DNA from: an uncultured Eggerthella sp. | GTDB taxonomy: Bacteria > Actinomycetota > Coriobacteriia > Coriobacteriales > Eggerthellaceae | Direction of reading: 5' to 3' | NCBI GenBank assembly: GCA_958431815.1 | Contig: CAUASB010000017.1 | Location: 1 to 21,959, forward strand | DNA: 21,959 nucleotides | Part shown: piece by piece, positions 9,132 to 15,208 of the stretch | Layout: each line of letters opens with the position of its first letter | Position numbering within the stretch: the stretch's first letter is position 1 | The notes under the pieces: generated by a model | The model's input: the letters and a program-made list of their open reading frames with translations, nothing else | Told to the model about the DNA's origin: nothing | Databases searched by the model: none | Translations under genes and position numbers: made by a program

Positions 9132-9317
9132 GTGATAGTGGATATCGACATCGATGCTCTACGAGCGTATTTGCTGGACTATTGCGGTACCTCGATGTTT
9201 GCGGGGTTTCCCGCGGCTGTGCTCGATGTGGCAGACATCGAGTGCGCCAGCGGCGAAGAGCTGTGCCGCATGGTCGAGCGATTAGGCATTGACTTGCGGA
9301 AGTTTGCTGTGCAATGA
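9132..9317 (+). CDS. Small acidic protein (61 aa), unknown function
   Basis: GTG 9132 sits 7 bases after a near-perfect ribosome binding site, AGGAGGG at 9118-9124, the best in the first 9 kb. The protein has no signal peptide or membrane segment and no cysteine cluster beyond three scattered Cys. It reads as a compact helical protein: DIDALRAYLLDYCGTSMFAGFP, a hydrophobic turn, then a helix ending in IDLRKF. From memory, similar roughly 60-aa proteins with 'LR.YL.DY.GTAMF.GFP' occur widely in Clostridia and Coriobacteriia, so it may be a host gene beside the accessory operon and not part of it. It lies 40 bases after pglZ and its stop falls inside a hairpin (9314-9345). Confidence 0.72.
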   Translation: MIVDIDIDALRAYLLDYCGTSMFAGFPAAVLDVADIECASGEELCRMVERLGIDLRKFAVQ

Positions 9318-9345
9318 AGGGTTGGGGCTGCCCTCAGCCCTTCAT
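9314..9345 (+). terminator. Hairpin over the stop of the 61-aa gene; weak terminator candidate
   Basis: The 8-base arms ATGAAGGG (9314-9321) and CCCTTCAT (9338-9345) are perfectly complementary, and the G-rich interior can pair further (GGGCTG with CAGCCC as an alternative). The TGA stop lies in the left arm. No U-run follows directly; TTTT comes 9 bases later. It is the only candidate end point for the PglZ operon before degV. Confidence 0.4.
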
Positions 9346-9370
9346 CGCGGGAGCTTTTCGGGTTCTACGC

Positions 9371-9376
9371 TACAAT
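9371..9376 (+). promoter_or_regulatory. Possible -10 box (TACAAT) for the degV gene
   Basis: TACAAT at 9371-9376 is one base from the sigma-70-type consensus and lies 58 bases before the degV start, after the hairpin that probably ends the preceding operon. No convincing -35 box is present at 16-18 bases, so support is modest. Confidence 0.35.
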
Positions 9377-9434
9377 GCTTTGAAATACGAAATGAATCCA
9401 AAGCGCAGGTTGGGCGCTTGTTGAAAGGAGCGCT

Positions 9435-10358
9435 ATGTCCGCTCAATGTAATCTGATCATCGACTCCACGTGTGACCTTCCCCTGGAACTTGTTCAGCAG
9501 GAAGGCGTAACCCGACTCGACTTCAACTACATTATCGATGGGGTAACGTACAAAGACGATTTCTTCCAGTCCATCACGCCGAAAGAGTTCTACGACAATA
9601 TCCGCAACGGCGCCACGCCCAGCACTTCGCAGGTGGCTCCCGCCGAAACCGAGGCTGCCTTCAAGGCTGCCATCGAATCGGGCGTCCCCACGGTGTACCT
9701 GTGCTTTTCAAGCGGCATTTCCAGCAACTACAGCACGGCTTACGCTATTTGGAGCCAGCTGAAGGCGGAACATCCCGAAGCCCCCATTTACATCGTTGAC
9801 CTGCTAGTAGGTTCCACGCCTGAAGGCTTGCTCATCTTGGAAGCGCTGCGTCAGCGCGAGCGAGGCCTTACGGCAGAAGAAATGGTTGCATGGGCTGAAG
9901 AGGCACGCTTTTTCGTCCAGACGCTGTTTATGGTGGACGACTTGGATGCGCTGCACCGTGGTGGCCGCATTCCTGCTTCGGTTGCGTTTGCCGGTTCCAA
10001 GCTCGATCTGAAGCCGTTGCTGAACTTCGACACCAACGGAAAGCTTTCGCTTGCCGGCGCTTCCCATGGCCGCAAGAAAGGCTTGAAGCAGCTTGCTGCT
10101 TTCTATGAAAAGGCCCATGCCGAAAACAACAATGTGGTGCTTATCGGCAACGCCGACTGCGAAAAGGATGCCGATAGGCTCTCCAACCTTCTCGCCAAGC
10201 AGGATGAGTCCATCACGGTTATCAAGCACAATATTGGTGCCACCATCGGCAGCCACGTCGGCGCCGGCATGATCTCCATTTCTTTCTGGGGTTCCGACCG
10301 TCGCGAATCGCTCTCGGTTGCCGACAAGATTGCCCGTAAGGTGCGCAAAGGGGAGTAG
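9435..10358 (+). CDS. DegV family fatty-acid-binding protein
   Basis: The protein is 307 aa, a normal length for the family. ATG 9435 follows AAAGGAG at 9424-9430. DegV signatures run in order: IIDSTCDLP at the N-terminus, the STSQ.AP loop at 63-69, FSSGISSNYSTA at 91-102 (the lipid carboxylate-binding loop), IVDLLVGSTPEG at 120-131, and the DDLDALHRGGRIP segment near 171-183. In Gram-positive bacteria, DegV/FakB proteins carry fatty acids to the FakA kinase to make acyl-phosphate for phospholipid synthesis. No fakA gene is in the window. The gene is monocistronic, between a possible promoter at 9371 and a strong terminator at 10389-10420. Fatty-acid binding is inferred from family knowledge. 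Confidence 0.93.
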   Translation: MSAQCNLIIDSTCDLPLELVQQEGVTRLDFNYIIDGVTYKDDFFQSITPKEFYDNIRNGATPSTSQVAPAETEAAFKAAIESGVPTVYLCFSSGISSNYSTAYAIWSQLKAEHPEAPIYIVDLLVGSTPEGLLILEALRQRERGLTAEEMVAWAEEARFFVQTLFMVDDLDALHRGGRIPASVAFAGSKLDLKPLLNFDTNGKLSLAGASHGRKKGLKQLAAFYEKAHAENNNVVLIGNADCEKDADRLSNLLAKQDESITVIKHNIGATIGSHVGAGMISISFWGSDRRESLSVADKIARKVRKGE

Positions 10359-10388
10359 GGGTTTCTTCGAGAATTCGATTGACTGGCC

Positions 10389-10420
10389 AAGAGCCGCAGC
10401 ATTATGCTGCGGCTCTTTTT
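10389..10420 (+). terminator. Rho-independent terminator of the degV gene
   Basis: A near-perfect hairpin has arms at 10390-10402 and 10404-10416 (AGAGCCGCAGCAT paired with its exact complement; the real loop is about 5 bases). It runs directly into TTTTT at 10416-10420 and lies 30 bases after the degV stop. This is the clearest intrinsic terminator in the window. Confidence 0.95.
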
Positions 10421-10602
10421 CGTATGTGGGCAGGTTGTTTACTGTTTGCATGGGGCGCTGGGACGCGGCTGGGCCTTGCGCCTTTGGACTAAAGCTATGT
10501 TGCGAGGCGTTTGCTCAACGATGGGTTTGCATTTTGTTGGAGCTGACGGCCCGCCTTTTGCTAGATCAATCAAGGCGTCAGAACCAAGAAACGGGTACGT
10601 GA
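10421..10602. other. Non-coding stretch, nothing recognised
   Basis: This is the first part of a gap of about 690 bases between degV and the arsR-type regulator. Short open frames cross it (for example 10404-10613), but none has a ribosome binding site or a protein-like composition. I see no tRNA, promoter or repeat until 10603. Confidence 0.5.
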
Positions 10603-10776
10603 TGGCAAAATAATCGACTTGTGAATGGCGTTTTATACGTAAAGAAGGCCCTTCAGGTTTAAGAAGCAAAATGAACTGGGGTTTTGTGGGGCCCTGAAGC
10701 CAAGATCAACGCTTCAGAGACGAAAAGTCATTCACAAGTCGAATATTTTGCCAAACGGAGGTCGATTTCTGGTTTG
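10603..10776. repeat. Structured tandem element, unit 1 (207-base period)
   Basis: The outer arms at 10603-10627 and 10729-10753 are inverted repeats matching at 24 of 25 positions (core CGACTTGTGAATG). Inside, CTTCAGG (10651-10657) pairs with CCTGAAG (10693-10699). The right arm runs into a 31-base tail (10746-10776, containing GATTTCTGGTTTG) that recurs in unit 2 at 27 of 31 positions. There is no open reading frame with a ribosome binding site inside. It could be a structured RNA or a small palindromic mobile element; the strand is undetermined. Confidence 0.75.
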
Positions 10777-10809
10777 AGCTTTTCCTACAAGCCGAAAACA
10801 GATCCGTTA

Positions 10810-10983
10810 TGGCAATAAAGGCCTCTAAAGTACGACATTCTGTTTTCGCGACGCCGAACCTGGCTTATGAACTTCGAAAAACCCCAGGTCATACTGCTTT
10901 GCAAAACCATAAGATCGTCTTAGCGAGTAGATGATCGTACTTTAGCCATCTTTTTTGCCAAGCAGAGGCCAATTTCTGGTTTG
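10810..10983. repeat. Structured tandem element, unit 2 (207-base period)
   Basis: Arms at 10810-10835 and 10935-10960 are complementary at 21 of 26 positions, with a perfect inner block (CTAAAGTACGA with TCGTACTTTAG). An inner hairpin pairs ACCTGG (10858-10863) with CCAGGT (10884-10889). Both the left arm start and the 31-base tail (10953-10983) lie exactly 207 bases after their unit 1 counterparts. The outer ends (TGGCAA, TTTTGCCAA) are shared with unit 1 but the inner arm sequence is entirely different, so the pairing is conserved and not the bases. A further short inverted repeat lies at 11003-11027. Confidence 0.75.
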
Positions 10984-11045
10984 GCGGCTCTCAAGGTGTG
11001 CTGCTTGTGTTTGGCTCCCAAACAAGCCCAAAGCCGTGAATTGCC

Positions 11046-11074
11046 TTGCGCGATATGCCCATACGGTTTATCAT
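11046..11074 (+). promoter_or_regulatory. Promoter of the metal-efflux regulator
   Basis: TTGCGC (11046-11051) and TATCAT (11069-11074) are separated by exactly 17 bases, 34 bases before the regulator's start codon. The operator palindrome starts inside the -10 box, the classic layout for an ArsR/SmtB-repressed promoter. Confidence 0.75.
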
Positions 11075-11093
11075 ATGAACAGTTGTTCACATG
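11072..11093 (+). promoter_or_regulatory. ArsR/SmtB-type operator palindrome
   Basis: CATATGAACA (11072-11081), GT, then TGTTCACATG (11084-11093): the two 10-base arms are complementary at 9 of 10 positions. The TGAACA-N2-TGTTCA core matches the known SmtB/CzrA-class operator pattern. It overlaps the -10 box, so a bound repressor would block RNA polymerase until Zn or Cd releases it. Confidence 0.85.
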
Positions 11094-11108
11094 AAAGAAG
11101 GTTAAACG

Positions 11109-11525
11109 ATGGTCTCAGACAAGAAGGAAACTGCAAAGGCGCAGGATTCCGACGTAAAGTGCGTCCAGCCTGCCAGCGATGCGGAAGCTAAAACCGATGC
11201 ACGTTCGTGCGGTTGCGGCGTTGATGAAACCATCGACATGATGCCCGATGAAGAGCTGCTGTACGACTTGGCTGATCTGTTCAAGGTGTTCGGCGATACC
11301 ACACGCATCAAGATCCTGTATGCGCTGATGGCGCAGGACCAATGCGTTGCCGACTTGGCGGAAGAAATCGGCGCAACGCAAAGCGCTGTCTCTCATCAGC
11401 TGCGCACGTTGAAGCAAAGCCGTCTGGTGCGTGCAAAGCGTGATGGCAAGAACGTTATCTACTCGCTTTCCGACGATCATGTGCACACCATGCTCGCTCA
11501 GGGTATGACCCATATTTGCGAGTAA
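11109..11525 (+). CDS. ArsR/SmtB-family metal-sensing repressor (Zn/Cd type)
   Basis: The protein is 138 aa. ATG 11109 follows AGAAGG at 11096-11101. A variable 45-aa N-terminus has Cys18, Cys34 and Cys36. The winged helix follows: LADLFKVFGDTTRIKILYAL (54-73), then the recognition helix ATQSAVSHQLRTLKQSRLV (89-107) and the wing KRDGKNVIYSL. The C-terminal helix gives the alpha-5 metal site with exact SmtB spacing: D122-x-H124, then H135-x2-E138, the last residue. The CadC-type alpha-3 site (ELCVCDL) is not intact; only Cys79 remains in QCVADL. It is therefore likely a Zn sensor, perhaps also Cd through the N-terminal cysteines. It should repress its own operon at 11072-11093, with the HMA and ATPase genes downstream as targets. 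Confidence 0.93.
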   Translation: MVSDKKETAKAQDSDVKCVQPASDAEAKTDARSCGCGVDETIDMMPDEELLYDLADLFKVFGDTTRIKILYALMAQDQCVADLAEEIGATQSAVSHQLRTLKQSRLVRAKRDGKNVIYSLSDDHVHTMLAQGMTHICE

Positions 11526-11567
11526 CCGCTGCTGGGGAAGTGTCCCGGCAAAAGCAAAGGTAACAGT

Positions 11568-11593
11568 GCGGGCATTGCCCGCTGAACAGTTTC
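11568..11593 (+). promoter_or_regulatory. Small hairpin with adjacent operator-like half site
   Basis: In the 94-base gap before the HMA gene, GCGGGC (11568-11573) pairs with GCCCGC (11577-11582) over a 3-base loop. Immediately after it, TGAACAGTTTC (11583-11593) repeats the left half of the operator (TGAACAGTTGTTC) but lacks a good right half. It might be mRNA processing or a secondary weak operator; it has no U-run and is not a standard terminator. Confidence 0.3.
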
Positions 11594-11619
11594 GACAACC
11601 CACGAGGAAAGGAACCCCC

Positions 11620-11838
11620 ATGCGTAAGGTATTCAAGCTTCAGGACCTTGATTGCGCTAACTGTGCTGCAAAGATGGAAGATGCCATCAAGAACATCGAG
11701 GGTGTGAACAGCGCTTCCATGAGCTTCATGACCCAGAAACTGGTAATCGACGCCGAGCCCGAAAAGATGGACGCCATCCTCGACGAAGCGGAAAAGATCT
11801 GCCACAAGATCGAGCCCGATATGGTCATCGTACGTTAG
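11620..11838 (+). CDS. Free-standing HMA heavy-metal-binding protein
   Basis: The protein is 72 aa. ATG 11620 has GAGGAAAGGAA at 11604-11614 (AGGA core, spacing about 7). It is a single HMA ferredoxin-like domain: KVFKLQDLDCANCAAKMEDA with the C12-x2-C15 metal-binding pair, VNSASMSFMTQKLVIDA as strands 2-3 and the final MVIV strand. The leading Asp (D-C-x-x-C) is typical of domains that serve Zn/Cd/Pb pumps. In most CadA/ZntA proteins this domain is fused to the ATPase N-terminus; here it is a separate gene and the ATPase starts without one, so the two are complementary halves. It probably acts in the cytosol as a metal chaperone or regulatory domain for the pump. Its TAG lies within the hairpin at 11829-11856. 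Confidence 0.92.
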   Translation: MRKVFKLQDLDCANCAAKMEDAIKNIEGVNSASMSFMTQKLVIDAEPEKMDAILDEAEKICHKIEPDMVIVR

Positions 11839-11856
11839 CTTGCCAGCTAACGTACG
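11829..11856 (+). terminator. Perfect 12-bp hairpin over the HMA gene stop codon
   Basis: CGTACGTTAGCT (11829-11840), loop TGCC, and the exact complement at 11845-11856. The TAG stop (11836-11838) is in the left arm. No U-run follows (TTCTCGGGG), so it may protect the 3' end, attenuate, or mark the edge of the following repeat instead of ending transcription. Confidence 0.6.
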
Positions 11857-11864
11857 TTCTCGGG

Positions 11865-11988
11865 GAGGCGCGATGACACTGCGCGGGATTCTGGCGGTGC
11901 AGCTGCCGCTCCAAGCGTGTTTGACGGGCGAAGCCCGTCTGGCGCGTGCTTTCACGGCATCTGCGCTCGCCAGAATCCCGCTCGCTGA
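11865..11988. repeat. Cad-locus structured repeat, copy A
   Basis: The outer stem GCGGGATTCTGGCG (11883-11896) is perfectly paired with 11968-11981. An inner hairpin GACGGGC-GAA-GCCCGTC lies at 11923-11939. The flanks GAGGCG..ATGAC (from 11865), CAGCTG and TCCAA, and the end block CATCTGC.CTCG.CAG ... CTCGCTG recur in copy B at 14163-14362. It lies in the 376-base gap before cadA, so it could form part of that gene's leader. The rest of the gap (11989-12214) holds one short inverted repeat (GTGGGTT 12002-12008 with AACCCAC 12051-12057) and nothing else I recognise. Confidence 0.75.
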
Positions 11989-12214
11989 TGTTTCTTGACC
12001 TGTGGGTTTCGATTTGGCGGGGCGGCACGGAGGCCGGCCCTTTCTCTTTCAACCCACCTGCACTTATCAGCGTCTCGTCCGCTGTTTCCTTGGCCTATGG
12101 GCTTCAACAAAGTTCGCTGTTCCAGCTAACTCTTCGAGCCTCCAGAAAAACGAACGCGGGGCATCCGTCCTACCAAGATCCGATGCACCCGCATACGCTG
12201 TGAAAGGATTTTAC

Positions 12215-14137
12215 ATGAACAAAAAGCAGAAAAGGACGCGCAACCGAATCGTTACGGCGCTCGTCATTTTTGCTGCGGTATTCGCGGTGACGGAGTTCGT
12301 TCCGTTGGCGCAGTACGTTGGTGGCGAAACGAACGCGTTGTATCTCGAGTTCGTTTTGTACCTTATCCCGTTCCTTATTGCAGGCTACGACGTGCTGTAC
12401 AAGGCGGTGCGCAACATCGTCAACGGCCAGGTGTTCGATGAGAACTTCCTGATGACCATCGCCACGGTGGGCGCGTTCGCGCTGGTGCTGTTCCCCGATT
12501 CGCAGCCACATATGGCCGAAGGCGCTGCGGTAATGTTGTTTTACCAGGTGGGAGAGCTGTTCCAAAGCTACGCCGTAGGCAAATCGCGCCAGTCAATCGC
12601 CGATATGATGGACATCGCCCCCGACTACGCCAACGTTATGCGTGATGGCGAATTGGTGCAGGTTGACCCGTACGAAATCGGCGTGGGCGATGAAATCGTG
12701 GTGAAGCCGGGCGAGCGCATCCCGCTCGATGGCGTAATCGTCGAAGGCTCTACCCAGCTGGACACCGCAGCCCTCACCGGCGAATCGGTGCCGCGTCATG
12801 TTGAAGAAGGCGCCGAGGTGATTTCCGGCTGTGTGAACATGACGGGCAAGATCACGGTGAAGGTAAGCAAGCCCTTTGAGCAGTCCACGGTTTCGCGCAT
12901 TCTGGAATTGGTGGAAAGCGCCAGCGAAAAGAAGGCGCAGACCGAAAACTTCATCACGCGTTTCGCGCGTTACTACACGCCCATCGTCACCATCGGAGCA
13001 CTTGCGCTGGCGGTGCTGCCTCCGCTGCTGTTCGGTCAGAACTGGGCCGACTGGGTTGAACGCGGCCTTACCTTCCTGGTTGTTTCGTGCCCGTGCGCGC
13101 TGGTGATTTCCGTTCCGCTTTCGTTCTTCGGTGGTATTGGCGGCGCATCCCGCCTGGGCATTCTGGTGAAGGGCGGCAACTACCTGGAAGCGCTTGCCCA
13201 TACGGAAACTGTGGTGTTCGACAAGACGGGCACGCTTACCAACGGCAGCTTCAACGTGGTGGCCGTGCATCCCGATGCGGCGGCGGAAGTTGACCCCGAC
13301 CTCATCCTTTCCATTGCGGCTCATGCTGAAGCGTATTCTGACCATCCTATTGCCGTTTCGGTGAAGGAAGCGTTCACGGGTGAAATCGACCAGAAGCGCA
13401 TTGCCGACGTGCGTGAGGAAGGCGGCCATGGCGTGCGCGCCGTGGTGGACGAGCACGTGGTGCTGGTTGGCAACGACAAGCTTATGCGCGAAGAGGGCGT
13501 GGCCTACCACGACTGTGAGCTTACCGGCACAATCCTGCATGTTTCCATCGACGGTAAATATGCTGGTCACATCATCATCGCCGACGTGGTGAAAGACGAT
13601 GCGGCTGAATGCATCAAACGCTTGCATGCTGCCGGCGTGAAGAAGACGGTCATGCTCACGGGCGACCGCACCGAGGTTGCCCAAGCGGTTGCTGAAAAGC
13701 TGGGGCTCGACGAATTCCACGGCCAGCTTCTGCCGGAAGACAAGGTTAACCAGGTAGAACGCCTGCTGGGCGCAACGTCTGAACAGGGCAAGCTCGCTTT
13801 CGTGGGCGACGGCATCAACGACGCTCCGGTGCTTACCCGTGCCGATATTGGCATTGCCATGGGCGCAATGGGTTCCGATGCCGCCATCGAAGCAGCCGAT
13901 GTGGTGCTGATGGACGACAAGCCTTCGAAGATTTCCTCCGCCATTGCCATTGCGCGCAAAACCATGCGCATCGTATGGCAGAACATCATCTTCGCGTTGG
14001 GCGTTAAGTTCGTGGTGTTGGCGCTTGCTGCGGTGGGCATCGCAACCATGTGGCTTGCTGTATTTGCCGATGTGGGCGTGGCGATCCTTGCCATCCTGAA
14101 CGCCATGCGCTGCATGAGCGTTGAACGATTCCGCTAA
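12215..14137 (+). CDS. cadA: Heavy-metal P1B-type ATPase, Zn/Cd/Pb exporter
   Basis: The protein is 640 aa from ATG 12215, chosen because AAAGGAT (12203-12209) precedes it and the sequence starts with a basic MNKKQKRTRNR tail before the first membrane helix. The frame is open upstream to 12002, but that part is low-quality reading of a repeat region. P-type motifs: TGES 188-191 (actuator), CPC 292-294 in the sixth helix, DKTGT 336-340 with phosphorylated D336, SDHP 375-378 (the His-Pro of P1B pumps), TGD 482-484 and GDGINDAP 531-538. In the last helices K598 and D619 (FADVG) match the P1B-2 zinc-type signature, not the copper type. Eight membrane helices are expected. The N-terminal HMA domain of CadA/ZntA is absent and is supplied by the gene at 11620. 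It exports Zn, Cd or Pb from the cytosol under SmtB-type control. Confidence 0.95.
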   Translation: MNKKQKRTRNRIVTALVIFAAVFAVTEFVPLAQYVGGETNALYLEFVLYLIPFLIAGYDVLYKAVRNIVNGQVFDENFLMTIATVGAFALVLFPDSQPHMAEGAAVMLFYQVGELFQSYAVGKSRQSIADMMDIAPDYANVMRDGELVQVDPYEIGVGDEIVVKPGERIPLDGVIVEGSTQLDTAALTGESVPRHVEEGAEVISGCVNMTGKITVKVSKPFEQSTVSRILELVESASEKKAQTENFITRFARYYTPIVTIGALALAVLPPLLFGQNWADWVERGLTFLVVSCPCALVISVPLSFFGGIGGASRLGILVKGGNYLEALAHTETVVFDKTGTLTNGSFNVVAVHPDAAAEVDPDLILSIAAHAEAYSDHPIAVSVKEAFTGEIDQKRIADVREEGGHGVRAVVDEHVVLVGNDKLMREEGVAYHDCELTGTILHVSIDGKYAGHIIIADVVKDDAAECIKRLHAAGVKKTVMLTGDRTEVAQAVAEKLGLDEFHGQLLPEDKVNQVERLLGATSEQGKLAFVGDGINDAPVLTRADIGIAMGAMGSDAAIEAADVVLMDDKPSKISSAIAIARKTMRIVWQNIIFALGVKFVVLALAAVGIATMWLAVFADVGVAILAILNAMRCMSVERFR

Positions 14138-14152
14138 TCTACGATTAGCGGA
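14130..14152 (+). terminator. Perfect 10-bp hairpin over the cadA stop codon
   Basis: TCCGCTAATC (14130-14139), loop TAC, and the exact complement at 14143-14152, with the TAA stop (14135-14137) in the left arm. No U-run follows. It has the same position relative to the gene end and to the next repeat as the hairpin at 11829-11856. Confidence 0.55.
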
Positions 14153-14162
14153 GCCTTCGCTA

Positions 14163-14362
14163 GAGGCGTTATGACGCTGCGCGAGCCCCTGGCGGCACAG
14201 CTGGCGGTCCAAACGGGCTGGACGTGCGAAGCACGCCTGGCAATCCTGCTCAGCAGAGCTGCGCAGGATGCACCCGCTCGGGTGCATGGTTTGAAACCAA
14301 ACATGCCACTGGCATGTTTGCCCCCACCATCTGCACTCGTCAGGGGTTCGCTCGCTGTTTTT
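14163..14362. repeat. Cad-locus structured repeat, copy B, with extra hairpins and a U-tract
   Basis: The outer stem GCGAGCCCCTGGCG (14181-14194) pairs with 14338-14351, all 14 positions pairing with two G-U wobbles. Inside are CGTGC-GAA-GCACG (14223-14235), ATCCTGC/GCAGGAT (14243-14249 with 14263-14269), TGCACCC/GGGTGCA (14269-14286), GGTTT/GAAACC (14288-14298) and AAACATGCC/GGCATGTTT (14299-14319). The closing stem is followed by CTCGCTG and TTTTT (14358-14362), so on the + strand it could terminate transcription after cadA. It is about 72 bases longer than copy A between the outer arms, the difference being the extra hairpins. Confidence 0.75.
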
Positions 14363-14385
14363 AATGGACCTAGGGCAGGAGGGAA

Positions 14386-14955
14386 ATGCCGAATTCTTCT
14401 ACATACATCCTGCAGGTAGATGGCATTGCCGTCCACGTTACGTTGAAGCGGATGAAGAGCATCCGTTTGCACGTACACCCAACGGGCGAGGTGACGCTTT
14501 CGGCACCGTACGGTACCAGCCAGGAGCGTATTCGCAGCTTCGTTTCCGCGAAGGCTGAATGGGTGCGCCAGCAGCAGGCTGCTCAGGCCGAATCCCCGGC
14601 GGCACGGGCCGAACGGGCCAGCAAGCAGGAAATCGAGCAATGGCGCGCGGTGGTGAAGGCGTGCGTGCCGCCGTTGGTCGCCGAATGGGAGCGCATTTTG
14701 GGCGTGCACGTGCAGAAGCTCGACTACCGCAATATGAAAAGCCGGTGGGGAAGTTGCCAGCCCACCACGGGCCGCGTATGCATCAACATCCGCTTGGCGT
14801 TGTACCCGCCCGAATGCCTGGAATACGTGGTGGTGCACGAGCTGTGCCATATGCTGGAGCCTAACCACGGTGCAGGTTTCAAAACCCTTATGAGCAAAGT
14901 GATGCCCGACTGGAAGCAGCGCGAGCGCATCTTGAACCCGGGGCGGAAGGGCTAG
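14386..14955 (+). CDS. YgjP/SprT-like zinc metallopeptidase (DUF45 family)
   Basis: The protein is 189 aa. ATG 14386 is preceded very closely by AGGAGGG (14377-14383). The N-terminal half is a beta-rich domain (LHVHPTGEVTLSAP) with a basic helical linker, usual in this family. The catalytic half has MKSRWGSC at 117-124, then VVVHELCHMLEPNHGAGF at 148-165: HExxH at 151-155 with a third ligand probably H161, followed by F..LM....PDWK. Family members (E. coli YgjP) are cytoplasmic and the substrate is not well defined. It follows copy B of the structured repeat and is the last gene before a gap containing the metG promoter; there is no obvious functional link to cadA. Confidence 0.92.
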   Translation: MPNSSTYILQVDGIAVHVTLKRMKSIRLHVHPTGEVTLSAPYGTSQERIRSFVSAKAEWVRQQQAAQAESPAARAERASKQEIEQWRAVVKACVPPLVAEWERILGVHVQKLDYRNMKSRWGSCQPTTGRVCINIRLALYPPECLEYVVVHELCHMLEPNHGAGFKTLMSKVMPDWKQRERILNPGRKG

Positions 14956-15104
14956 CGCTGGCGGGTGTCTGCTCTGTGTTCCGTAAAGCAGCCGGGTTCC
15001 GTCCTCTGCATTGCGCTCCCAAGAAACAGGTGGGCCGGTGTCTTCGTCGAATCTTCCCCGCATAGGCTTCTGGTTCCATCAGCACCGTTTGCCTTGCGCA
15101 AGCG

Positions 15105-15113
15105 TGCTAAAAT
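15105..15113 (+). promoter_or_regulatory. Extended -10 promoter element before metG
   Basis: TGCTAAAAT: a TGN extension plus TAAAAT at 15108-15113, about 95 bases before the metG start. No good -35 hexamer is at the usual distance, which an extended -10 element can compensate for. The rest of the 15114-15208 leader shows no T-box specifier or antiterminator pattern. Confidence 0.5.
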
Positions 15114-15208
15114 AGCTCAGTTAAACCCTGCGCGGTAATGCGCAGATGCAAGCAAGTAATCTGAAGCGGCGGGCGGCATCATCAGCCGTTTTCGCCAAGA
15201 AAGAGAGC

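Noticed and set aside
10318..10613. Short frames over the degV terminator and the following gap
   Set aside because: They run through a strong terminator hairpin, lack ribosome binding sites and have no sensible composition.
10603..10983. CRISPR array or insertion sequence for the tandem elements
   Set aside because: There are only two units with 207-base spacing, the repeats are imperfect and internally palindromic, and no cas or transposase gene is near.
11946..12214. N-terminal extension of the P-type ATPase from 12002
   Set aside because: The extra 71 residues have no HMA or membrane pattern and read through the end of a repeat region; ATG 12215 has a ribosome binding site and a normal pump N-terminus.
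12593..14287. A 564-codon minus-strand frame opposite cadA
   Set aside because: It is antisense to the P-type ATPase motifs, very rich in His and Arg, with no ribosome binding site or recognised domain.
15114..15208. T-box or methionine riboswitch before metG
   Set aside because: The leader is under 100 bases and shows no T-box sequence, specifier loop or terminator/antiterminator pair.
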